Origin: Ariolimax columbianus
Taxonomy: Eukaryota; Mollusca; Gastropoda; Stylommatophora; Arionidae
Assembly: GCA_036924085.1 (NCBI GenBank)
Contig: JAVGWX010000004.1
Span: forward strand, 41,630,793-41,694,792
Length of the DNA stretch: 64,000 bases
Reading direction: 5' to 3'
Positions 32,695 to 44,547 of the stretch are shown piece after piece (within the stretch, counting starts at the first letter, position 1; every line of letters starts with the position of its first letter). The translations under genes were made by a program, and so were the position numbers. The notes beneath the pieces were generated by a model. That model did not search any database and had not been told where the DNA came from. It saw only the letters and a list, made by a program, of their open reading frames with translations.

Positions 32695-33415
32695 GAATCT
32701 CTTTTGGAATTTTAGGATGATCACTTATTAAACCTCTAATGGAATATCTAATGATTTCTCTAGTAGAATATTGTGTGGAATCTCTTTTGGAATTTTGGAG
32801 TGATATTTTGTGATATTTCTAATGGAATCTCTAATGGTTTTTCTAGTGGTTTTTCTAGTAGAATCTATTGTGGAATCTCTAGTGATTTCTCTAAAAGAAT
32901 CTCTTGTGAAATCTATAGTGGTTTCTCTAGAATCTCTTGTGGAATCTCTAGTGGTTTCTCTATCAAAATCTATTGTGGAATCTCTAGTGGTTTATCTAGC
33001 AGAATTGCATGGGGAATCTCCAGTGGTTTCTTTAGCATAATCTCTTGTGAAATCACCAGTGGTTTCTCTAGCATAATCTCTTGTGAAATCACCAGTGGTT
33101 TCTCTAGTAGAATCTCTTGTGAAATCACCAGTGGTTTCTCTAGCAAAATCTCTTGTAGAATCTCTTGTGAAATCTGTATTGATTTCTCTAGCATAATCTC
33201 TTGTAGAATCTCTTGTGAAATCTCTAAAAGAATCTCCAGTAGAATCTGCAGAGGAACATACTGTGCAATCTCGTGTAGAATCTCTGATGGAATTCCATGA
33301 GAAATCTCTTCTGGAGTATTTTGTGGAATGTTTTGAGAAATCTCTTGTGGAGTCTCTTAAGAAATATGTTGTGGGAGCTCTAGTGGACTCTCTGGTAGAA
33401 TCTATAGAGACCATT
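32695..33415. repeat. Diverged minisatellite, mostly 36 bp
   Basis: Units of the type tctcttgtgaaatcaccagt plus ggtttctctagcataa. Central units (33020-33150) are nearly identical; outer ones are diverged and variable in length. The frame MWNLFWNF...ISCEITSGFSS arises from it. Confidence 0.85.
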
Positions 33416-33429
33416 TGCAAATCCCAGTG

Positions 33430-34007
33430 TTCTTCTAAACTCTGATTAGAAGTATACTTAAGCTGCCATTTGCATTTGCCAGCCTCATGTAGATGTAGAT
33501 GTCTGCATAACCTTCACCTTGCACAACTGATAAGATCATTCTATCTCATCTTTTGCATTTTTTCCAAATGTAGATTCTATCTCATCTTTTGCATTTTATC
33601 CAAATGTAGATTCTATCCTTGCATTACCTTCAAAATAGATATGACTTAGGAATTGAAGAATCGTTTCCCAACTACATAACAATGTTTCTTATGATGTTTC
33701 AGCATTGCGTGGATCGTTGTTTATTTTATTCGACAACTAGTTTTCTTGTTTATTTGTTTTCTGCGTTGCCCTTTAAAATAATTTCAGACACACAGAAAAG
33801 GAAAACAATTAAAGTGATTCATAAGATTGGGCCTATGGTTGCGTGCGCTCATTATTGCGCATCATAAACACGACACGAAATGGGTAAAAATAACGATCAG
33901 CGACGACATTTAAAAAATGTATATGCAAATAATATATAATAACTATACTGATTGATTGGGAGATTGATTATGTTGTTTGAAGTGAAGCATAAGGCGAAGG
34001 TTCCAGC
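33430..34007. other. Unassigned DNA
   Basis: Short duplicated piece ttctatctcatcttttgcat near 33539 and 33575. Otherwise nothing. Confidence 0.4.
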
Positions 34008-34021
34008 GGACTCGTGTATAT

Positions 34022-34561
34022 CTTCTTCTTCTTCTTCGTACGCTGTCAAACGTCAACCTGTATTTGTTCGAAGAAACCAGCGGTCATCCTGAGGCTGTCA
34101 ACACTGCCAAAGAGCTTGTCTAGTGTTGCCACTGGTGATGGCCACATGTGCTTTCTCTGGTTCTCGTATGTCTGGCAATTTTGCAGCAGATGTTCAGCGA
34201 TCATTTTCCCGGAACCACAAGTGCATTCGTCAGTGCCACATATCTTCAGTTTATGAATAGGTGGTACCTCAGTCTGTTGTGACCTGTGCGGAGTCTGAAG
34301 ACCACGACCTGCTCTCTTCTGTTCAACTGGTAATAGGCATCGTTTTGTGTGTAGCCAGTATGTTCTGTTTCCCATTTGGCCATGTATCTGGCCCTAATAA
34401 GCCTTTTGGACTCTTTGTAGGTCACACTAGAATCTGGTTGTGGTAGTCTTGCATCTTCTTTTGCCAGTCTTTCTGCCTCCTCGTTGCCTTGGTTGTTACA
34501 GTGGGATGGAACCCACTGTACCACTACTCTTTTTGGTGCGGACTGCTGGCATAGTTGACAG
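34022..34561 (-). mobile_element. LINE copy D, 5'-truncated, with 14-bp target duplication
   Basis: The minus strand carries the C-terminal end of the I/Nimb-like LINE. From the 5' end it has QWVPSHCNNQGNEEAERLAK (end of RNase H, with the last catalytic Asp position changed to Glu in EEAERLAK, where copy B has EEADRLAK), VVFRLRTGHNRLRYHL, a C-x3-C...H-x4-C knuckle (CGTDECTCGSGKM...HLLQNC) and FFEQIQVDV before a stop. It ends in a CTT (GAA on the sense strand) tail. Identical 14-bp copies of ggactcgtgtatat flank it at 34008-34021 and 34562-34575. The short length and clean duplication show one target-primed insertion that stopped early. Confidence 0.93.
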
Positions 34562-34949
34562 GGACTCGTGTATATAAATTATGAATACTAGTTTCGGTAA
34601 TGGTGGTTCAAGTCCCTATGTGCAACTCTCTTTATTGGCTCCTACAATATGCTTGAAAATTACCGGGGCTCTATTTTTTTTCAAACCAGTACCTCGGGTG
34701 AATAAATATAATAAAGACAAAAAAATATTTTTGTACAATGTTTTTAATCTTGAAAGAAAACATGTACAGAGAAAATGTGTATACATACATAGCCTCAACA
34801 TGACTAAGTCATAGCGGAAATATGTATGCACAGGATATGACCAAGTGCTTAACCTCATCTAAGCAAAACTCAATTTTGATTCCAGAACAGAGCGGTGTGT
34901 ACTGTGTACTGATAGTTTATTCATTTCACGACAATTAAATGAGATAACA

Positions 34950-35515
34950 ACGGCAAAGGACTAGCATTTAAACCTACAATTTATAGACCAGGAGAAAGCG
35001 TTTGATAGATATGAGAGGAATAAGCTCTGGACACAATTATAGAAGAATATAGAATACAAAGACAACTATTAGATAAAGTGAGCGCATTGGACGGTATCAA
35101 ATGAAAATGTAACAGAAACACATATTTGAGTCGCAGATGGTTTTGAAATAACGACAGGAGTACAACAATAATGCGTATTTCCCCATTGATGTTATCATTT
35201 ACAAGGATATATTATCATCAGACGCTAAATTCCAACACCAGACGAAGAATTCAACCCGTTATGCAAAGATCACAACTCATTTACCGTAACTACTCTTTGC
35301 AGACGACAACATCCTAATATATGTGTACGAAGATAGATTACAGAATTATGTGAGTGCGTTCGGTACAGTCTAGGGGAGATAAGATATTAGGATTGGCACA
35401 TCAAAAATGGAAATCATCAGCAGAACACCAGGTCCACTTAACGTACATGCAAACAATATCAAGCTTAGGCAGGTCTATGAGCTGAAAAACCTGAGAAATA
35501 TGTTTTTCAGTAGAT
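34950..35515 (+). pseudogene. Heavily decayed LINE RT
   Basis: Fragments readable in changing frames: FIDQEKAFDR (first RT aspartate motif), an ITTGVQQ stretch (from GVRQG), LFADDNIL-like at 35296 after one shift (tactctttgcagacgacaac), LQNYVSAF, and KMEIISRTPGPLNVHANNIK with LRQVYELKNL (compare FKYLG). The order is that of RTE/L2-type non-LTR RTs. Stops in all frames. Repeat R2 copy 2 starts directly behind it, so R2 may be the 3' region of this LINE. Confidence 0.55.
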
Positions 35516-35529
35516 GTCAGGTTTGGCTT

Positions 35530-35830
35530 AGCTTGGCTTCGTTCATTCTCAATCTCCCACTACCAAACACTGAAAGGGCTTAAGTAGCAGAATATAGTCC
35601 AGAGAACGGAATGCTTGACTGCGATATTTGCACCTTTCGGTCCAACATATCCGACTTCAGCAAGCATTTTTTAGTACCGGGCTAGCATTCCCTCTTCGAT
35701 CTCTTCTCCTTAGCCAGTCTGCCCTGCTGCAGCCTGTTATCCAGGATCACCACGTGGAGGTGTAGAAGGGTCTTGGCAGCTTTGGTTCACTGGCCCTGAC
35801 GCTAGTAGTCAGCTATGAGTCGCTGACCAC
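35530..35830 (+). repeat. Dispersed repeat family R2, copy 2, with extended 3' part
   Basis: 35530-35690 matches 12345-12545. The following part ends in agtagtcagctatgagtcgc, which resembles actagtcagttatgagtcat at 10639-10660, so fragments of this family lie at three places. Confidence 0.55.
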
Positions 35831-35951
35831 TTAGATGTCAGGTTTGATGGAGAAATCTAATCTAGACATTAGAATGCGTCTGTCGTGACGTATCAGGTGT
35901 CGTGTTTCCTTACGCAACCGAACTTCACCTTGATAACAAAGCAGAACATAG

Positions 35952-36012
35952 TAACTTAACTTAACGTCTTTATACTAGTTTAGAAGACACTGCAGATTTT
36001 GTATGCAACCAG
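35952..36012 (-). mobile_element. CR1-type LINE 3' end, minus strand
   Basis: The minus-strand reading gives gaaactggttgcatacaaaa, gtcttctaaactagtataaa and gacgttaagttaagtta, the same LINE end and TTAAG tail as at 31.8 and 62.3 kb. R4 copy 2 begins at its other side. Confidence 0.7.
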
Positions 36013-36014
36013 TT

Positions 36015-36250
36015 TCTTGGAGGATGAATAGCCGATGTGGGAGTCCATCTTAAAAGACTAAAACACTAGAGCAAATAGACCCGCATCCTGTTATGTGTTA
36101 TCTATGCTTCTCTGAACAAACCAGAAAATGTCGAGTGTTATGTGATGTCACACAGTTAGTCGCCTTTTACAACATGCTCTCTATGGGGCAGTGTTGTTAT
36201 TCTTGTCTTTGTCATCCACAAAAACCCCAACAGACCACTAGGCATAAGCA
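36015..36250 (+). repeat. Dispersed repeat family R4, copy 2
   Basis: Partner of 26590-26840. It contains gttagtcgccttttacaaca, absent in that form from copy 1 (gttcttcggacatgc). Confidence 0.65.
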
Positions 36251-36410
36251 GTATACCTTTATTTATATGCCATATATGTACTACCAATATCAAGTTTTGC
36301 ATTTATTCACATACCCTATCTATACTACCAATATAAAACTTTGCCTTTATTTATATACCTTATCTGTACTATCAATATCAAACTTTGTCTATATTGAAAA
36401 CACAGTAGAG
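36251..36410. repeat. Diverged repeat of about 46 bp
   Basis: Three to four units containing tactaccaatatcaa-type plus ctttgcctttatttatatac. Confidence 0.55.
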
Positions 36411-36729
36411 AAAAGTTAGAAGGTGTAATATGCAATGTCTAAGAAAAGTTGTTCGTTTCACCAGGACAGATACCATGAGCAAAGACGTCATTAAAAATAT
36501 AGTGAGAACTACCCTTTGTGCCCAATTACACAACAACAAAAAAACGATATCTCAGTCATCTCATGGAAATTCAACCAGATCAACTACCACTTTAAGCTAA
36601 CAGCACCAGAAGACCGGATACACGGCAAGAGGAAGGCTGCATAGCAGATGATATATGAGAAATGCTACAACACAACGGGTATGCAACAACCAACACCACA
36701 CTCATACTTGCCTGGACAGCTTCTCTACA

Positions 36730-37000
36730 TTCTTACCTCACATTCTGTTTCATTTACCTCTGTCCAACAATCACATTCTTAAACAGTTTTTATACGCGCC
36801 TTCAAGGTGAGCTCCTTCCATTGCATTTTGGTTTGGTTGACCTCTGAGATCGCCCAAACTAGCATAGGTACATACATACACACATACGCATCCAATCACT
36901 TGTTAACACATCCTGTTATCAAATAAAAGGATGCGGCCCTAAATGAACAGATGCGTGCCACCGCCGGTAGAATTCAGAGAGGCAAACACTTTACACCAAA
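36730..37000 (+). repeat. Dispersed repeat family R1, copy 2
   Basis: Partner of 11530-11870; see that entry. It lacks the triplicated 34-bp segment. Confidence 0.6.
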
Positions 37001-37075
37001 CAAAAACAAAAAAACAAAAAAAAAGACAATTCACTTAGCCAAAGAAATACCACTGTGTAACAAAGATAGCAGATT

Positions 37076-37230
37076 ATCTGCCTAGTCCAGGTCCTCCATT
37101 TGTGACGATAGTGTCCACTGTATACCAGTTCTTCTTCCCTCGATTGATGTCTTCATTATCCAACCTATAGCCAACAAGAACAGGAAGGGAGAGATCAGGC
37201 ATCCAGGCTTGCGACGAGCAACTATTATTA
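37076..37230 (-). pseudogene. LINE RT fragment, same family as 21875-23000
   Basis: The minus strand reads LLVGYRLDNEDIN in one frame and, in the coding frame, SPFLFLLAIGWIMKTSIEGR and RTGIQWTLSSQMEDLD before a stop. It aligns with 21930-22060. It stops inside the sequence that forms the first 45-bp unit at 22029, so it cannot show whether its parent had an expanded active site. Confidence 0.7.
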
Positions 37231-37377
37231 TTATAGTATGAACTCTTAACTCTGTAACCGCAGAATGTAGAAACGAACAACATCTTCATATACATTGTTT
37301 GTTTGCAGATAACGATGTTTTCAGAATATATAAATAACTGTAATTATTGTTGACCCAATTTCTTTTTATAGGTGGGT

Positions 37378-38190
37378 ATGCTACAACGACCAACGATACA
37401 TCGGATATGCTACAACGACCGACGATACATCTAAAATGCTACAATGACTGACAATACATCTAAAATACTACAAGGCCCAATTGTTACCACTAATATCAAG
37501 ATGCTACAACAAACAGCTGTTACCAATAAGGTCAAGATGCTACAACAAACAGCTGTTACCAATAAGGTCAAGATGCTATAGCGAACAGCTGTTACCAATA
37601 AAGTCAAGATGCTACAACAAACAGCTGTTACCAATAAGGTCAAGATGCTATAGCGAACAGCTGTTACCAATAAAGTCAAGATGCTATAACAAACAGATGT
37701 TACCAATAAAGTCAAGATGCTATAACAAACAGATGTTACCAATAAAGTCAAGATCCTATAACGAACAGCTGTTACCAATAAAGTCAAGATGCTATAACAA
37801 ACAGCTGTTACCAATAAAGTCAAGATGCTATAACAAACAGCTGTTACCAATAAAGTCAAGATGCTATAACAAACAGATGTTACCAATAAAAGCAAGAGGC
37901 TATGGCAAACAGCTGTTACCAATAAAGTCAAGATGCTATAACAAAAGGCTGTTACTAATAAAGTCAAGATGCTATAACAAACAGCTGTTACCAATAAAGT
38001 CAAGATGCTATAACAAACAGATGTTACCAATAAAGTCAAGATGCTATAACAAACAGCTGTTACCAATAAAAGCAAGAGGCTATGGCAAACGTAGATACTA
38101 CAGCGTGCAGTTTTACCAATAAAATCAAGTTGCTACATCGAACATTCATTATCAATAAATTTAATATTTTACAATAAACAGTTATTATTA
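37378..38190. repeat. 36-bp minisatellite
   Basis: About 17 units of ccaataaagtcaagatgcta plus taacaaacagctgtta (37490-38100), preceded by three shorter related units ending tacaacgaccgacgatacat. Both strands stay open for more than 210 codons (YNKQLLPIKSRC and LLVTAVCYSILT), purely because of the unit length. Confidence 0.93.
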
Positions 38191-38194
38191 ACAA

Positions 38195-39285
38195 AATCAA
38201 TATGCTACAACGAACACAGAAGCTACAATGAATAGCGCATGAAGAGGAAAATACTATTTGGCAAATTTCGCAGTAGATGTTTAATTGCGACGATTCAGGC
38301 CTTTTCTTAAAGCGAATGACACGGTGAACATATCACCAAGGAGGAGGCCAGCTTGCCTGACTACGAGTAGATGAAGTGTACCAGTGCTTAGGGGAATTTC
38401 AAGGTCATATATGGTAGGTACTTCAATGGTACATAACGCGTGCACCATTCGGAGATCCCAGAGTTTTAAATATTAGGTAAACCGGCCTAGAATGTGAACC
38501 TGGAAAGGATTACAATAATTTCATATATTCGAATGTATGGTAGAACGATCAGGTGATTTAACGAATGAGGTTCTAGAACCAATATGTTCTTTGTAGCACA
38601 CTTCGTGTCATTTAAATTAAGCAGCGAGCGACTGATCCCCTAAGTGGCAGAGCTCTTGCTTTTCGTGGTCAATGCACGGGATTCAATTGCTCTACTGACA
38701 CGGCAAGCTCTTGTCGAGTCTGCTACAAAATGAGTCTATGGCTTACTGATAAGTAATGAATTACAGCGAGAGTGGTAATTAGACATCTCACCTCATAAAC
38801 AATATGTTCCCCCGTATAACAAACTCAAACTCTTCATCCCCGACAGCAGTGTATGCTATGGAAACTACCTTTCCCTGTACCTTATTTAAGCAGAAACGGA
38901 ATTAGTGATATTCAGGAAGAGTCATGGGTGATCAATACATTTTATCAGATATGAGGGATCAACAGATGGTTCCTATAGTTCGATTATTATACAAACTCTT
39001 GGAACGTCCTCTCTGGCACCGTTCACTGTTCAACCTACACACGACCTACGTTGGATTGCAAACTTCTTCAACCTAAAGACGTCATGAACTGCATTATCAT
39101 CCACTAACATGAATACATTTGTGAATTCAGAATACAGTTCTTAACCTGACAGCTTTCGAAACTAGTAAGTAAACTGGGAAAGCATACTAAGTCAGGGTGA
39201 ATTTAAACATACTAATCAAGACCGCATCTCACATCGGGGACATGAAATATATGTAACTCGCCAAGGTAGGGTGAAATTTACTGAT
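38195..39285. other. Unassigned DNA, one possible tRNA-like stretch
   Basis: At 38640-38700, ccctaagtggcagagctctt followed by cacgggattcaattgct resembles a degenerate A/B box pair, a possible SINE head. At 38830-38870, cttcatccccgacagcagtg resembles a block also seen at 31675 and 62570. Confidence 0.3.
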
Positions 39286-39289
39286 CAAG

Positions 39290-40095
39290 AGCCCATCTCG
39301 CGTCTGAGCCAGGGCAAATATATTGATCTATTCCCACCTCACGTCAGGTTCAAGTGAAACATACTGATCATTATCACACCTCTCCTTGGTGTCAGGTAAA
39401 ACATATTGATCAAGACCCAATTTCATGTCAGTGTAATGCAAAACTTAATGATCAAGACCCAATCTCACGTCAGTGTCATGTAAAACATATTGATCAAGAC
39501 GCCATCTCACGTCAGTGTAATGCAAAATATATTGATCAAGACCCCACCTCACGTCAGTGTCATGCAAAACATATTGATCAAGACGCCATCTCATGTTAGT
39601 GTCATGTAAAACATCCTGATCAAGCCCCTTATGTCATGGCAGTGTCATGTAAAACATCCTGATCAAGATCGCATTTCATGTCAGTGTCATATAAAACATC
39701 CTGATCAAGACCCCTTCTCATGTCAGTATCATATAAAACATCCTGATCAAGCCCCCTATGTCATGGCAGTGTCATGTAAGACATCCTGATCAAGATCCCA
39801 TTTCATGTCAGTGTCATATAAAACATCCTGATCAAGACCCCTTCTCCTGTCAGTGTGTCATGTAAAACATACTGTTCAAGACCCTATGTCATGTCAGTAT
39901 GTCATGTAAAACATACTGATCAAAACTCCATCTCATGTCAGTGTCATGTAAAACATACTGATCAAAACCCTTTTCTCATGACAGTGTCATGTAAAACATC
40001 CTGATCAAGACCCTATCTCATGTCAGTGTCATGTAAAACATACTGATCAAAACCCCCATCTCATGTCAGTGTCATGTAAAACATATTGATCAAGC
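39290..40095. repeat. 42-bp minisatellite
   Basis: About 19 units of tcatgtaaaacatcctgatc plus aagaccccatctcatgtcag. Left units are more diverged. Open frame KHIDQDAISRQCNA results from the 42-bp period. Confidence 0.9.
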
Positions 40096-40109
40096 CCACA
40101 CCTCACGAC

Positions 40110-40820
40110 CACGTCGGTCTCCTGGAAATAGACTGTTTCATAACAGTCTGACTAACATAGTGGACATCGGTAATAGGATTCCGTTATAGGTGAACTTATT
40201 GAGCAACAACGCACTTCAAACATGTTAGCTTCAGTTCACCATCCTTCAGTACGCTTCAAGGTGTAAGAAAATCCACTGCAGAAAAACCTTCTACATTACA
40301 ATTTACTCTGTACGAGTATCATCCAACAGTAGCAACAATAAACATTCTTACATCAATGTGAACCCGATCCCGACTAGGACAGCTGGTCCACACATCCTGA
40401 AAAATGTCAACTCTGTTACCGAACATGTGTGTTCAGGAGCCTAAAGTAACAGCGAAAAAAAGTCACACCGTAACCTGGACGACATGTCATAAGAGACGAC
40501 TGCTGAAGGTTGTTCATGTAGACGGCTACAGTGCCATGTAGAGAAATGTAAGCCACAAGAAAAAGACAGACAAGAAAATCCCTTCAGTCTAGGGTAGAAG
40601 ATAGATGGATAAGAAGGTCAATCTTGTATTGACCTCATTCCGAATCACGTCTTCCATAGAGCACATTTACAAAATACTAACAATTTATTTATTTTTCGCT
40701 TTTTGACAGACTTATTTTAGAATATCGATCCATATTTATCTGGATCGGCTGCTTGTGCGTTGCAAAATTTCCAAACAGATTATGTTCTGTGACATTTCAG
40801 TACGCGAGCTCTGTAACGTC
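40110..40820. other. Unassigned DNA
   Basis: No recognised feature. Confidence 0.4.
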
Positions 40821-40821
40821 T

Positions 40822-41525
40822 CCACTACAGTGGAACTGTGAAACATAACTTTTGGGTGACTAGTATGGGCAGCACGTGGTCAATTGGTTTCGGCGCCTGT
40901 CTGCTGACAGAGATGGCAGAGGATTGAATCCCGGGTAAGACATTTGTTGTTTTTCAGTTTCGGTCAAATAAACAAACATAAACAGCACACAACGTGCGAT
41001 AGCAGTGGCGATGCAGCCTTAAGTCCTCTGCCTAAGAGATCTTCGACAATCCCAGCAACGGCAATAAATGTGTACTTGAGGAGAGAATATAGGTGCTGAA
41101 CTGTGAAACATAACTTATGAGTGACTGGTTTAGGGGCTGAACTGTGAAACATAACTTACCGGTGCCTAGTTTGGGGGCTAAACTATGAAACAACTTACCA
41201 GAGACTAGTTTAGGGGCTGAACTATGAAACATAACTTACCATTGCCTAGTTTAGGGGCTAAACTATGAAACATAACTTACCATTGCCTAGTTTAGGGGCT
41301 GAACTATGAAACATAACTTACCATTGCCTAGTTTAGGGGCTGAATTATAAAACATAACTTACCATTGCCTAGTTTAGGGGCTGAACTATGAAACATAACT
41401 TACCAGTGACTAGTTCAGAGGCTGAATTATGAAACATAATTTACGAGTGAAAGGCATACGTGCAGAATTATGAAACATAACTTAGGAGTGACTAGTATAG
41501 GTGTGGAACTGTGAAACATAACTTT
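40822..41525. repeat. 41-bp minisatellite, interrupted by a SINE
   Basis: Units of ctgaactatgaaacataact plus taccattgcctagtttaggg g. One unit lies at 40827-40868, then a SINE (about 40869-41085), then about ten further units to 41525. Confidence 0.88.
40869..41085 (+). mobile_element. tRNA-derived SINE inside a minisatellite
   Basis: The head gcagcacgtggtcaattggt with gaggattgaatcccgggtaa gives A- and B-box-like Pol III promoter elements. The body has caaataaacaaacataaaca and gatagcagtggcgatgcagc. A second copy is on the minus strand at 56740-56935. The repeat unit is broken at ctagtat|gg and resumes at tataggtgctgaac. Confidence 0.65.
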
Positions 41526-41529
41526 CCAA

Positions 41530-43168
41530 AACTACCAATACTGATGTACTATTTTATCATATATAGTGTGTGGCAAGATGGGTACGCATATTATTAAAAT
41601 ATCAGGCAGAATGCTTCTTTTGTCGCGGCGAAGACCTTTTTCGAATCTCGTTCTGAAGCTTTCCAATCTACCCAGCTGTATTGACAAGGCGGTGTGAAAG
41701 GGAACTGTCACTCCTCTTATGTATGAAAGAATATGCTTTATAAATATTATAAGGCATACATATTTTATAAATGTCAATTTATCCTCCTTAACAATTGTTA
41801 ATGTCTCTATTTGAAGGCCAATATGTCCATTTTACCATTGCAGCAAATCTATGGCAGGAAAACGGCAGAAAGGCTAATCTTCAACTGCATCAACCAGGTC
41901 ACTCAAAGAGGTGAGATAGGCCAAGACCAGAGCTCATGTTTTTAGTAGCAATGTTATCCAGAATGTATACATGGTTGCCAAACTTGGAATCCGCGCAAGT
42001 CAGATTCAGAGAAACTCCCAGTTACCAAAAGGAAAGTAGAACATGAAGTCTTAAATATCTCCCTTGTTGACAAATCCGCATCACTGAAGTGCCCTATATA
42101 GCATAATTTGGTGACGACGTTGAATGCGCATCGCTAAGATAGCATAGACCATGACGTCCGCTTGGCGGACGATAGACTGACATGAGAGGTGATATTCTGG
42201 CGGTCATGCATCTGCAAGCGCCCTCGAGGGCGCCTGTCAACGAGATGTAGAGATAGTCTATGTCACGAATTTGAACTGTCATAGTTTCTCTGGGGAAATA
42301 GAAAAAAAAGAATTCAAACAGTTTTTAGCGCCCATGCATCATGCACTGATTAAATGTCAGATTTGAAGTAAGTTCCAGTAACTCTGGCTAAGATCAGAAC
42401 AGTAGAACTGAGAGCTTCAGCCCTCAATGGCAGCTATCCATTATTGCCATAGCAGGCCGATATGTACCTTCCGAAGCAATGATTGAAAGCCATTCATCAT
42501 GACGGCTTGATTCATGACGTCACTGATATCCACTTTGCGTAATTTACCCCCCATTTTCTTGCGATTCATGGCAGCGTATTAGTTAGAATAAGCGCTCCCC
42601 TTGTGGATAGAGTGCTCCCTTGTTTTGGATGTAATAATAGTTGCACATTACTATAATGTGACTAGACAGGTATCTGCGTAGCACTGGCAACTATCGGGTG
42701 AAGTAAGGCACTACAGCAAACAGGATCAGCGGGGAAAAAAATAGAAATCCTAGTACAGTTATTACATACAGAGATTTATCGGTTTGTGCAGTCGCCATAT
42801 GATGGTGGTTGTGTTCATATAGAACCGATCATAGAACAATGATTAACTCTCTGTCCGAGTAGCACAGTTGTAAAGAGCTCGTTTTTTATGGTAAGGCTAT
42901 TGGCACGCTCAAGTCAATCCAACAGTAAATTTATATCTGGTTTACTGTTAGGGAAGGAAAAGTAGTGAATAAAATAGCTGCCCGTCTCCACTTCATAAAA
43001 GCTAAAATTATTGAAGAATTAAGTCTCTAGCACTTCATCCCTGATAGCATGTAACTAACTTTACATAAATCTATACACGTAAACACTTTATATTATGTTA
43101 GTTATTTTTCGCATATTCTATTTTGCCCTGATTTAAAAATTAACAAAAGAATAGATATACAAGCGATG
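41530..43168. other. Unassigned DNA
   Basis: No domain recognised. A weak tRNA-like pair (agtagcacagttgtaaagag and caagtcaatcc) at 42859-42925 could be a decayed SINE. Confidence 0.35.
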
Positions 43169-43170
43169 TA

Positions 43171-44113
43171 GCTTCAAAAAGTTCCCGGACTAGTCGACTC
43201 GTGTTTGAATGAAACATTATGGAGAATATATATTTATAAGTTGGTAGTGACCTTGACGAAAGGACATGGTAGACGTGACCTTCACATATATTCTCGAACA
43301 GAAGCTACAGAATAGTCTTTGTGTGCTGGGATCCTTGTACCGTCAGAGTTGAAAAATTCCTTGATTGAACAACGCACAAATGTCAAATTCTGTGTTTTGC
43401 TTGAGAAGTCACCCTCAGAGACACAAACATCACTTAATAAAACAAATGGTGATACCGCAATGAAGAAATCGCAAGTATTTGAGTGGCACAATTCTCAGAC
43501 AAAACGCCAGTCCTCTGAATGGAAATCTTCCACATTTCTTTGAACACAGAAATTTCATTTGGACAAGAACAAATGAAAAGTTATACTGGACATTTTTTTT
43601 TATTTCCAGGGTATTGTCTACCATGATTTCTTTCCTGGAGGCCGAACAGTTAACAGGAAAATGTACTTTGATATCCTTCGTCGTCTTAGAGATGCAATCA
43701 GAAGAAAACGACCAGAAAAATGGAGAACAAACAGTTGGATAATCCTGCATCACAACGCGTCAGCATATCGATCCCTACTGGTGAAGCAGTACCTCGCAAA
43801 ACCCAATATGATTACCTTTTGACATGCTCTTTATTTTCACGACCTGTCACCTGCTGATTTTTCTTGTTCCCTTGACTGAAACCGGCACTGAAATGACAGC
43901 GATTCAAGGATGCTGAGGACGTTATCACCGATGCGACAAGACAGCTGAGAGAGGTGACAAAGAATGGGATCCACGAATGTTTTCAGCAGCTGTATGCACG
44001 TTGCCAAAAGTGTTTAGCTGCCAAAGGGAACTACTTTAAAGGAAATCTAGTGTAGATAATTTTTATGTATATTATTTCTATACAACCCACTAATTCCGAG
44101 AACTTTTCTAATC
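43171..44113 (+). mobile_element. Mariner transposon, internally deleted
   Basis: 943 bp flanked by TA (43169-43170 and 44114-44115). The termini gcttcaaaaagttcccggac and, reversed, gattagaaaagttctcggaa are imperfect inverted repeats (15 of 20 matching). Full mariners are about 1.3 kb; the missing part lies inside the transposase gene. Confidence 0.9.
43350..44055 (+). pseudogene. Mariner transposase (DD34D type), broken
   Basis: The N-terminal helix-turn-helix reads LIEQRTNVKFCVLLEKSPSE and, after TQTS, LNKTNGDTAMKKSQVFEWHN, as in mariner (EQR.NIKFC.KLGKS..ET...L...YGD.AM....VFEWH). At about 43490 it jumps to SQTKRQSSEWKSS, which in intact proteins lies some 110 residues later, so the first catalytic Asp (TGDE region) is deleted. 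Stops and frameshifts follow. GIVYHDFFPGGRTVN and DILRRLRDAIRRKRPEKW are clear. ILHHNASAYRSLL lacks the Asp of the usual HHDNAPAH. The third site is kept in DLSPADF. The C-terminus (ECFQQLYARCQKCLAAKGNY) ends with FKGNLV. Two of three metal ligands are gone, so it is inactive. Confidence 0.9.
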
Positions 44114-44115
44114 TA

Positions 44116-44545
44116 CCTCGTATTTTAGTAATGTGAAAACAAAACTACCACTACTGTGATCGCACTGGTAGTTGTATTGTCAGTACAGTACCTCGATATA
44201 CATTTTATTGGGTCGGATTGATATACCCAGTTCAATGACTTTGATCCTGGTGCCTGCGTGTCCATGCGTAATCGAGATTAGGAAGACACAATGTTCGAGT
44301 AGGCGAAGCCTAATGCTCAGATTGTTATCTTAATACAGTCCGCTAGTTTTGGCTTGCCGTTGATCAGCTGTTTGAATCCACTCGTGAGCTGAAAGCTGTT
44401 GAAATAATCGCAAATATCTGGACCGAAAGTGTCAACTGTCAGTATGGCTCTCCATGCAACTTTATTTTTGGACAACATATTTGAGTGTTTCTTTCCAAAT
44501 AGTTCAACCTTGTTTCCACTCGCCTTGTTCGCCCATTTTCTTTTA
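44116..44545. other. Unassigned DNA between mariner and 12-bp array
   Basis: No recognised feature. Confidence 0.4.
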
Positions 44546-44547
44546 TT

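Noticed and set aside
32773..33300. A 175-codon Ile/Ser/Cys-rich frame
   Set aside because: It follows the diverged 36-bp array; no independent protein motif.
37431..38122. Overlapping frames of over 210 codons on opposite strands
   Set aside because: Both are the 36-bp minisatellite. The hydrophobic LLVTAVCYSILT pattern looks membrane-like but is just one unit repeated.
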